Source: Chloroflexota bacterium (GTDB lineage Bacteria > Chloroflexota > Ktedonobacteria > Ktedonobacterales > Ktedonobacteraceae). From it: a stretch of 11,119 bases of DNA. Positions 6,070 through 11,119 of this stretch are shown piece by piece (position 1 is the first letter of the stretch; the number at the start of each line of letters is the position of its first letter). Location: the NCBI GenBank assembly GCA_027316975.1, contig DAHVFL010000119.1:1-11119 (forward strand), given 5' to 3'. The position numbers and the translations under genes are program-made. The notes under the pieces were generated by a model. The model saw nothing but the letters and a program-made list of their open reading frames with translations, made no database searches and was not told the origin of the DNA.

Positions 6070-7812
6070 TTAGATCGTGGTAGCCAGGTTACCTTCGACT
6101 TCGGAAGCTTCCGCGCCGCTTGATTCAGCAGCAGTTTCCTGTTTGCTGCGTCCGCCGCGCAGGGGAATCTCTCTCAGGAAGAGTACGGCTATAGTGCCAA
6201 CCAGCATAATCACCATACTCATAATGAAGACGTTGTGTATGCCAGCCGCCAGACCCACCTTCACGGACTCGATGACCTGGTTGAACAGCGTCAGGCCTGC
6301 CGGGCCTTGTTGCGCGGCTCCTGCCCGCAACTGCGCCTCTACACCGGGTTGCAGCAACACCTGCGGGTTAATGAAGATGCTCAGGAATTGTTTTACACTC
6401 GGACTCAACACTGCCGCTTGCTTGATAGAATTCGGCAGCGCGCCCTGAAAGGCGGGCAAGTAAGCGGAGTTCATGATGGAACCCATCGCCGCCAGCGCAA
6501 TTGTGCCGCCAATCGAGCGGAAGAAGGTGAGCGCCGCCGTTGACTGGCCAATCTTGCCAGGGAGGGCGTTCTGCACGATCAACGTATACAGCGACATACC
6601 GAAGCCCATGCCCAGGCCAAGCACCAGCATAGCCAACAACACATCGGTATTACCCGAAGTGACGCTCAGGCGCACTAACAAGAGCGTGCCAGCAACGCTG
6701 ATAATCATACCCAGGATGGCGAGCCACTTGTATTTACCCAACCGTGACACCAACTGACCGGAAACGATGCTGCCGACAATAGAGGTCAGCATCAACGGCG
6801 TCAAGATCAGGCCGCTATTGGTGGCAGACGATCCCTGAACACCCTGCACGAACAGGGGGATGAAGAAGATGCTGCCAAACAATCCCATACCAAAGATGGC
6901 TGTCACCAGAGCCGAAACGGTGAATATCCTGTTCTTGAACAGGCTCGGCTCGATAATGGGCTGTCCGCCGCGCCGTTCGAGCAGCGCCTCGTAGACGACG
7001 AAACCCGCCAGCACAACGAGCGAGCCGGCAAAGATGCCGATGATTTGTGGCGAGTTCCACGCATACTGCGTTCCCGCCCAGGTGAAGCCAAGCAACAGGG
7101 GGACGGTACCGAGTACCAGGAGAGCTGCCCCGGTATAGTCAATCGACACTTTCTGCGATTTGCCGCGCAGCGTTGGCATGAGGAAAATCAGCACCAGCAT
7201 GGCCGCGATGCCTACCGGCAAGTTGACATAGAAAACCCAGCGCCACGTCGAATACTGTGTGATCGAGCCGCCAAGCGTCGGGCCGAGAATAGCTGAGAGG
7301 CCCCAGACCGCGCCGGTGACGCCCTGCCATTTGCCGCGCTCACGCGGTGTGAAAAGGTCGCCTACGACGGCAATGGCGATTGGCATCAACGCGCCAGCGC
7401 CAAGACCCTGGAAAGCGCGGAATGCGATCAACTGGTTCATATCTTGCGACGCGCCCGATAGAGCGGAACCAGCCAGAAACAACACAATACCAATCAAAAA
7501 GATGGGTTTGCGCCCGAACAGGTCCGAAAGCTTGCCATAGATCGGCACCGTCACGGTCGAGGTCAGCAGGTACGCGGTTGAAACCCAGGTATATCGATCA
7601 AAGCCGTGTAGGTCAGCGATCACACGCGGCATAGCCGTTGAAACAATGGTCTGATCGAGCGAGGCCAGCAACATTACCATCAGCACGCCGATCATGGTCA
7701 GGATGGTCTCGCGCCGCGTATAGCGCGGCTGCTCATAATCTTCAAGGACTTGATTCGGACGTTCCGAAGTCAAATCAGTTACGTCGGATTGACTTGAAAT
7801 TGATTCTGCCAT
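6070..7812 (-). CDS. MFS multidrug exporter, DHA2 (EmrB/QacA-type, 14 TM)
   Basis: 580 residues, typical for the 14-helix DHA2 family of proton-driven drug exporters in the inner membrane. Motifs seen: LDQTIVSTAMPR in helix 1 with the conserved acidic D53, motif A GKLSDLFGRKP (93-103) between helices 2 and 3, motif B around R132 (FRAFQGLGAGALMP) and antiporter motif C GLSAILGPTLGG (171-182). A long extracytoplasmic loop (about 450-520) lies before the last helix, as usual for this group. The start at 7812 follows GGGGAG by 10 nt. That site lies inside the end of the upstream TetR gene, whose stop codon is 7 bp before this ATG, so translation is probably coupled. An in-frame ATG 10 codons earlier is less likely. 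The substrate cannot be inferred. Expression is presumably controlled by the TetR partner. Confidence 0.92.
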   Translation of the reverse strand: MAESISSQSDVTDLTSERPNQVLEDYEQPRYTRRETILTMIGVLMVMLLASLDQTIVSTAMPRVIADLHGFDRYTWVSTAYLLTSTVTVPIYGKLSDLFGRKPIFLIGIVLFLAGSALSGASQDMNQLIAFRAFQGLGAGALMPIAIAVVGDLFTPRERGKWQGVTGAVWGLSAILGPTLGGSITQYSTWRWVFYVNLPVGIAAMLVLIFLMPTLRGKSQKVSIDYTGAALLVLGTVPLLLGFTWAGTQYAWNSPQIIGIFAGSLVVLAGFVVYEALLERRGGQPIIEPSLFKNRIFTVSALVTAIFGMGLFGSIFFIPLFVQGVQGSSATNSGLILTPLMLTSIVGSIVSGQLVSRLGKYKWLAILGMIISVAGTLLLVRLSVTSGNTDVLLAMLVLGLGMGFGMSLYTLIVQNALPGKIGQSTAALTFFRSIGGTIALAAMGSIMNSAYLPAFQGALPNSIKQAAVLSPSVKQFLSIFINPQVLLQPGVEAQLRAGAAQQGPAGLTLFNQVIESVKVGLAAGIHNVFIMSMVIMLVGTIAVLFLREIPLRGGRSKQETAAESSGAEASEVEGNLATTI

Positions 7813-7819
7813 AAGAAAT

Positions 7820-8470
7820 TTACTCCCCTTGAATTGCTGCAATGCCTTTGAAGTAGAAACGCCCCAGATGTTTTACATAATCACTTACCGGCATCTGGTT
7901 ACTGGCAATGAGACGTTCAAAACTGCGTGGCGACAGCAAACTAAAAAATGTGCTTATCATTACAGGCGTGGGCATGGTTTTATCAAATTCGCCCGCCGCT
8001 TTTCCATCCTCCAGGATCGACGCAACAAGCGCTTCGAGGCGATCCCACTTCACTCGCATACATCCCTTTTTCTCTACAAACACCCGGCGCAGCTCTGCGC
8101 TATTCATGACTATGTAGGGTAGCTGCATCAGATGTCTCTTACCCGGGTCAAAAAAACCACCGTAGACAAACCGGAGTATCGCTTCCAGCTTTTCGCGATT
8201 GCTTTGCGCTATAGCGACCGTTGCTTCAACAAGCTCTACAATTGCCTGCGCGTTGCGCTCAAGAATGGCGATCACGAGGTCTTCTTTGCCGGGAAAGTGC
8301 AAATACACCGTCCCTTTGGCAATACCGACCCTGGCCGCGATCTCATCGATGGAGGTTTCGTAATACCCCTTCTCGGCCAGCACCTCTTCGGCAGCCTGTA
8401 AGATCAATTCTTCACGCTCCTGGCGCTGCTTTTCTTTCAGTGAACGAGGAGCCGTTACTGGTAGCATCAT
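7820..8470 (-). CDS. TetR/AcrR-family transcriptional repressor
   Basis: 216 residues. The N-terminal helix-turn-helix is clear: ILQAAEEVLAEKGYYETS (23-40), then IDEIAARVGIAKGTVYLHFPGKEDL (41-65), the TetR signature with the usual YxHF-x-x-KE ending. The remainder is helical and variable, the ligand-binding and dimer part. AGGAGG stands 4 nt before ATG 8470 and 7 nt before a second ATG at 8467; either may be used. It is the first gene of a unit with the MFS exporter, the usual arrangement for a local repressor released by the exported drug or metabolite. A candidate operator lies at 8545-8560. Confidence 0.93.
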   Translation of the reverse strand: MMLPVTAPRSLKEKQRQEREELILQAAEEVLAEKGYYETSIDEIAARVGIAKGTVYLHFPGKEDLVIAILERNAQAIVELVEATVAIAQSNREKLEAILRFVYGGFFDPGKRHLMQLPYIVMNSAELRRVFVEKKGCMRVKWDRLEALVASILEDGKAAGEFDKTMPTPVMISTFFSLLSPRSFERLIASNQMPVSDYVKHLGRFYFKGIAAIQGE

Positions 8471-8513
8471 TGTACCTCCTACTAAACTGTGACTCCTGCG
8501 CTAGTATCTGACC

Positions 8514-8522
8514 ATTATAACA
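8514..8522 (-). promoter_or_regulatory. extended -10 promoter of the TetR-MFS operon
   Basis: The minus strand reads TGTTATAAT, a perfect TATAAT (8519-8514) with an extended TGn. The sequence at the -35 distance is AT-rich but not a match. The start would fall near 8507, about 37 nt before the TetR ATG. The hexamer TCTGAC occurs on both sides of it on the plus strand (8507-8512 and 8526-8531). Confidence 0.55.
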
Positions 8523-8544
8523 ATTTCTGACTGCTATTTATTTC

Positions 8545-8560
8545 ATGACTCACCAGTCAT
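8545..8560. promoter_or_regulatory. candidate TetR operator ATGACT-N4-AGTCAT
   Basis: A perfect inverted repeat with 6-bp arms and a 4-bp spacer lies just upstream of the TetR promoter's -35 position. TetR-family repressors commonly bind short dyads of this kind near their own promoter. A further TGACT half-site occurs at 8528-8532. Binding is inferred from position and symmetry. Confidence 0.55.
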
Positions 8561-8634
8561 AATTTTAACATACCGGGTTTCTCTCCCCGAAAAAATGGGA
8601 CATATGACATCTGTTCCTGCCAACAGATCTCGCG

Positions 8635-8640
8635 TATACT
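8635..8640 (+). promoter_or_regulatory. possible -10 box for the small membrane protein gene
   Basis: TATACT, 5/6 to consensus, preceded at -35 distance only by a weak GTTCCT-like sequence. Transcription would start near 8647, about 22 nt before the putative leader ORF. A small dyad CTGTT-N6-AACAG (8611-8626) overlaps the -35 region. Confidence 0.3.
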
Positions 8641-8668
8641 TGCTCCAGAACCCAACCACGGGAGTGTA

Positions 8669-8734
8669 ATGAAGCGCTCTCCATTTGGGAGTTCAAGTGA
8701 GCATGCATGTCTCAGAGAAAGGAAAAGCAAATGA
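8669..8734 (+). CDS. possible 21-residue leader peptide
   Basis: ATG 8669 follows GGAG by 4 nt. The frame runs 21 codons to TGA 8732-8734, which overlaps the ATG of the next gene (8731) as ATGA. The product is polar and basic, ending RERKSK, with no membrane segment. The overlap is typical of translational coupling. The AAAGGA site before 8731 lies inside this frame. It is too short to judge by coding bias, so it could be chance. Confidence 0.35.
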   Translation: MKRSPFGSSSEHACLRERKSK

Positions 8735-9096
8735 GTGAATCGGTACAAAATCGGGAACCTGTTCAACCAGGTGCGTTGAACAGTATGGTAGTAATAGCAG
8801 GCATCATAGCAGGTACCATTGCCCTGGTGGTTGTGCTCCTGTTTGCAGGACTCGGAATTTTTAACAATAGTGGAGGTATAGGTATTCTAGGTGGAGTTCT
8901 CGTTCTCATTCTGGTAGGGTCCATACCTGGCATTCTCATTGGACTGAAGGTGTTTCGTGTTTACAAGAAGAAGGCTTCATCACGCATCGCTCTCATCGGT
9001 GTTCCCGCGTTCATCGGCATAGTTGGTGGTGTAGTAGTAGGAGGAGCTGTAACTGCCGGTTTTGTGCTGTGGTATGTTGCAACGTATTGCTGTTAG
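8731..9096 (+). CDS. small three-helix membrane protein of unknown function
   Basis: 121 residues. The start at 8731 has AAAGGA about 8 nt upstream. An in-frame ATG at 8707 would add eight residues but lacks a ribosome site. A polar N-terminus (1-18) is followed by three hydrophobic segments rich in Gly, Val and Ile at about 19-43, 49-73 and 86-117. A basic stretch, VYKKKASSR (77-85), lies between the second and third and probably faces the cytoplasm. The C-terminus is YCC. I do not recognise a family. It is transcribed divergently from the TetR gene and followed 79 bp later by a second small membrane ORF in the same direction. Confidence 0.7.
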   Translation: MSESVQNREPVQPGALNSMVVIAGIIAGTIALVVVLLFAGLGIFNNSGGIGILGGVLVLILVGSIPGILIGLKVFRVYKKKASSRIALIGVPAFIGIVGGVVVGGAVTAGFVLWYVATYCC

Positions 9097-9175
9097 CGAG
9101 GTGTGTCTTTCGGTCCACTCGTCCATCGGCCTGGTTGCCTCACGCACAGAGTGGAACTGACAGGAGGAGCATGAA

Positions 9176-9289
9176 ATGGATACCCAACCACACGCGCAGG
9201 GGAGCGGCTGTACTCCCACTGTCTTCATGATCGTCGGCGGGGTGATCATGCTGCTGAACGGGCCATCAGGAAACCTTTTGCCCTTGTGA
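9176..9289 (+). CDS. 37-residue single-helix membrane protein
   Basis: ATG 9176 is preceded by AGGAGG at 9162-9167 with an ideal 8-nt gap, among the best ribosome sites in the window. The product starts polar (MDTQPHAQGSGCTP) and then has one hydrophobic segment, TVFMIVGGVIMLL (15-27), before a short tail. A competing ATG at 9171 gives only 19 codons and is too close to the site. The last 24 bp overlap the 3' end of the convergent CDF gene. Probably co-expressed with the 121-residue membrane gene upstream. No family recognised. Confidence 0.5.
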   Translation: MDTQPHAQGSGCTPTVFMIVGGVIMLLNGPSGNLLPL

Positions 9290-10282
9290 GGAACTTGCAT
9301 TACTGGCCGATTCTAATGCATTGGTGTGCGCATGCGTATGATTGCCGGAGTCTTCACAGGCGTCCATGCGGCAGTAGAGTCCATCGACCGAGCAGTATTG
9401 TTCCTGGTGGGGATTGCACTCGAACTGGATGGTTGCGTGACCGATGTGATAGCTCTCGCTGAGCATTTTGTTCATTGATTGAAGAATGGTTGAACTTTTG
9501 CTTTGCGGCATATCATCTATCATAATATGACAGGACAGGGCATACATATTGCTGGTTATGCACCAGACGTGCAAGTCATGCACATCCTCAACGCCCTCGA
9601 CATTGCGCATGTCGCTTACGAGATTGGACATGGAGAGTTCTCTGGGAACGGCCTCAAGCAGGATATCTGTTGTTTCGCGCAGGATGCGCCACGCGCCAGT
9701 TGCGATCAAGGCGGCAATGCCCACGGAGAGCAGCGGGTCAACAATGGTCCAGCCGGTCAGGAGAATGATGATAGCGGCGAGAATGACGCCTGCCGACGCG
9801 CCAACATCGCCAAACACATGCAAAGTAGCAGCGCGCACATTCAAACTATCGCCTTCTTTGCGCAATCCAAAACCGATGTAAAGGTTGACGGCAACGCCAA
9901 TACCAGCCGAGAGAAACATGATGAGGGGTTGAACTGGCTCAGGATGTTGGAAGCGTTGCACAGCTTCCCAGAGAATCACCACGGCGATGAGTACCAGTGT
10001 AACCGCGTTGGCGAGAGCCGCCAGAATGCCCACGCGGTGATAGCCGAAGGTTTTGCGAGCATTGGGGGGACGTTCCGCCTGCGCAACGGCAAACCAGGCG
10101 AGGCCAAGCGCGAAGATATCGGTGACAACATGTCCGGCATCGGAAAGCAGAGCAAGGGAATTTGCAGCAAAACCGCCAACCAGTTCTGCTACCAGGACCA
10201 GCATGGTCAGAAAAAAAGCCAGGCGCAGGCTCTTTTTTGCCATGCCATGCGAATGATTATGCCCTGCATGTACACTATTCAT
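9266..10282 (-). CDS. cation diffusion facilitator (CDF) metal efflux protein, CzcD/ZitB-like
   Basis: 338 residues. CDF proteins sit in the inner membrane as dimers and export Zn2+ or related divalent metals in exchange for protons. Seen here: a His-rich start (HAGHNHSHG, 5-13), six helices between about 20 and 195, the intramembrane metal site H51/D55 in helix 2 (LLSDAGHVVTD) and H155/D159 in helix 5 (LHVFGD), and the cytoplasmic domain with HDLHVWCITSNMYALSCHIMID (235-256). The H-D/H-D pairing is the zinc-type site. The C-terminus carries extra Cys and His (C289, H292, C297, C304, C309, H315, H317, H319), possibly a metal-sensing tail. The start at 10282 is chosen because a promoter ends 6 nt before it. 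An in-frame ATG at 10300 adds six residues; neither has a Shine-Dalgarno site. Confidence 0.92.
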   Translation of the reverse strand: MNSVHAGHNHSHGMAKKSLRLAFFLTMLVLVAELVGGFAANSLALLSDAGHVVTDIFALGLAWFAVAQAERPPNARKTFGYHRVGILAALANAVTLVLIAVVILWEAVQRFQHPEPVQPLIMFLSAGIGVAVNLYIGFGLRKEGDSLNVRAATLHVFGDVGASAGVILAAIIILLTGWTIVDPLLSVGIAALIATGAWRILRETTDILLEAVPRELSMSNLVSDMRNVEGVEDVHDLHVWCITSNMYALSCHIMIDDMPQSKSSTILQSMNKMLSESYHIGHATIQFECNPHQEQYCSVDGLYCRMDACEDSGNHTHAHTNALESASNASSSQGQKVS

Positions 10283-10288
10283 GGTACC

Positions 10289-10318
10289 AGCATACCACAT
10301 TAATCAGGGTGAAGGCAA
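10289..10318 (-). promoter_or_regulatory. promoter of the CDF gene, apparently leaderless
   Basis: On the minus strand TTGCCT (10318-10313), an 18-bp spacer and TATGCT (10294-10289) preceded by TGG (extended -10). The ATG at 10282 lies 6 nt after the -10 box, so transcription would start at or beside the start codon, which fits the absence of a ribosome binding site. Confidence 0.5.
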
Positions 10319-10325
10319 GCCCTGG

Positions 10326-10397
10326 CTGTCATCCTGAGTGCAGCGAAGCATCTACGCACTGCCCACGAGAGATCCTTCGCTGCGCTCAGGATGACAG
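10326..10397. repeat. 28-bp inverted repeat, dispersed-element-like
   Basis: Arms at 10326-10353 and 10370-10397 match at 26 of 28 positions and flank a 16-bp centre. The arms carry the GTCATCCTGAG...GCAGCGAAG pattern, which I associate with short palindromic repeats scattered in intergenic regions of many large soil-bacterial genomes. There is no coding content, no T-run making it a standard terminator and no evident target-site duplication. It lies between two divergent promoters. Confidence 0.85.
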
Positions 10398-10436
10398 CGG
10401 GACTGTAGTTCACGCTTCTGGAACTTGTCCCTGCCC

Positions 10437-10462
10437 AGGCAATGGTGGTGCAAAAATTGCCT
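10437..10462. promoter_or_regulatory. inverted repeat AGGCAAT-N12-ATTGCCT next to the last gene's promoter
   Basis: Perfect 7-bp arms at 10437-10443 and 10456-10462. The right arm abuts the -35 box at 10462-10467, a plausible activator or repressor position. No known consensus is matched. Confidence 0.35.
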
Positions 10463-10490
10463 TGCGCCAGACTGCGCAACATGCTACACT
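10462..10490 (+). promoter_or_regulatory. promoter of the sensor-like gene, apparently leaderless
   Basis: TTGCGC (10462-10467), 17-bp spacer, TACACT (10485-10490) with TGC directly before it. The GTG start at 10496 is 5 nt after the -10 box, so the transcript would begin at the start codon. No ribosome binding site is seen. Confidence 0.5.
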
Positions 10491-10495
10491 AAAGC

Positions 10496-11119
10496 GTGTC
10501 TATTTATAACAATGCACGCACAATTCAACACTGGTGGAAACGACTGCGTTTGCGCCTGACACTGGTCTATTTGTTCGTTGCGCTGGCCCTGCTTATTTTG
10601 AGCGGTACTGGACATGTACGCTTGTTAAGCCAGGTGGGTCAAACTTTTGGCGGGTTTTTCTGGGGCATCGATACAGATAGGCAGGTCGTTGTTGTCTCTT
10701 CGCCCCCCGGCCTTCCGCCATTGGCCATTGCTCCCGTTTCTCTGACTAATCAGAGTACCATTACACAGGTAAACGGGCAGAAAATCACCTCGCTTTCCGG
10801 TGTATACCAGAATCAGAGCACCGGGCAGGGAACGATCATCAAATACACTGTGGCGCATGATGGTAAAACCGATACCGTGTCTTATGCGGCGGCAACTTTC
10901 ACGTTGAGTATGTGGTTCAACAGTTATGGATGGGCATTGATTGCCGGACTAAGCTGGTTACTGGTTGGTGGTCTCCTGCTGGCAACTGCGCTCGAATGGA
11001 CGGGAGCGGTTGAGGGTATTACGCTGTTACCGCCCGCCATGCTTTTTCTGCTTTATAGTCACTGGGGCAACGCGCAGCAAGCATACCCGGCAGACCTGGT
11101 GTTTCAACTGCTGTGGATA
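10496..11119 (+). CDS. membrane protein with extracytoplasmic PDZ-like segment, 5' part; probable sensor kinase
   Basis: 208 codons run open to the window end. An in-frame TAA at 10490-10492 makes GTG 10496 the first possible start. The order is a basic cytoplasmic start (WWKRLRLR, 13-20), helix 1 (about 21-38), an outside segment of about 100 residues, helix 2 (about 145-166), helix 3 (about 173-189) and the start of a fourth hydrophobic stretch at the edge. Within the outside segment, ITQVNGQKITSLSGVYQN (89-106) and the following TIIKYTVAHDGK (113-124) resemble a PDZ-type fold. A PDZ-like loop between membrane helices is found in some Firmicutes and Chloroflexi sensor histidine kinases (ComP-like). 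The kinase part would lie beyond the window, so that identity is inference. No partner regulator is visible. Confidence 0.7.
   Translation, partial: MSIYNNARTIQHWWKRLRLRLTLVYLFVALALLILSGTGHVRLLSQVGQTFGGFFWGIDTDRQVVVVSSPPGLPPLAIAPVSLTNQSTITQVNGQKITSLSGVYQNQSTGQGTIIKYTVAHDGKTDTVSYAAATFTLSMWFNSYGWALIAGLSWLLVGGLLLATALEWTGAVEGITLLPPAMLFLLYSHWGNAQQAYPADLVFQLLWI

Noticed and set aside
9171..9230. 19-codon frame starting at ATG 9171
   Set aside because: Its start is too close to the AGGAGG site; ATG 9176 has the better gap and a longer membrane-like product.
9503..10303. 266-codon plus-strand frame opposite the CDF gene
   Set aside because: It is antisense to a complete, motif-rich CDF gene and lacks hydrophobic or domain features.
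10326..10397. Inverted repeat as an insertion sequence or intrinsic terminator
   Set aside because: There is no transposase, no clear target duplication and no T-run; it is listed only as a repeat.

Overview
The window is a stretch of bacterial chromosome with moderate GC, mostly good Shine-Dalgarno sequences and alternating gene directions. The gene mix is a cytosine-deaminase-type operon, a tandem-GAF PucR-type regulator, a TetR/14-TM MFS pair, a CDF zinc-type transporter and a large membrane sensor-like gene. Together with a dispersed-repeat-like 28-bp inverted repeat, this resembles a soil-type Chloroflexota (Ktedonobacteria-like) genome. That assignment is an impression from protein style and not a proof. 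There are no rRNA, tRNA, CRISPR, integrase or transposase genes.

Layout. (1) Positions 1-513 (+) hold the 3' part of a multi-spanning membrane protein cut by the window edge. (2) Positions 3335-519 (-) are a two-gene operon: an NCS1-family nucleobase permease followed by a CodA-like cytosine deaminase. This is the E. coli codBA order, but the deaminase has Ser where E. coli has Asp314. (3) Positions 3336-3969 are a 634-bp divergent intergenic region. On the minus side it could form a leader with a terminator-like hairpin and a duplicated 12-mer. On the plus side it has a promoter and palindromes before the next gene. (4) Positions 3970-5985 (+) encode a 671-residue regulator: GAF, GAF, CdaR-like domain, PucR-type helix-turn-helix. 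It ends in a long hairpin that contains its own stop codon, followed by a bidirectional terminator. (5) Positions 8470-6070 (-) are a TetR repressor with a DHA2/EmrB-QacA-type drug exporter 7 bp behind it, with a palindromic candidate operator upstream. (6) Positions 8669-9289 (+) hold small genes: a possible 21-codon leader peptide overlapping (ATGA) a 121-residue three-helix membrane protein, then a 37-residue single-helix protein with a strong ribosome binding site. (7) Positions 10282-9266 (-) encode a CDF metal-ion efflux protein. (8) The 213-bp gap to the last gene carries the inverted repeat between two divergent promoters that look leaderless. (9) Positions 10496-11119 (+) are the start of a membrane protein with an extracytoplasmic PDZ-like segment, probably the input half of a sensor kinase.

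Functionally, the permease and deaminase would import and deaminate cytosine or a related pyrimidine. The adjacent PucR-type protein is the obvious candidate regulator, because PucR-like proteins often control nucleobase or other nitrogen catabolism beside their own gene. The TetR/MFS pair is a standard self-regulated efflux unit. The most interesting items are the possible attenuator before the permease gene, the Ser substitution in the deaminase active site, the stop-codon-spanning hairpin, the unlisted small proteins and the paired leaderless promoters.
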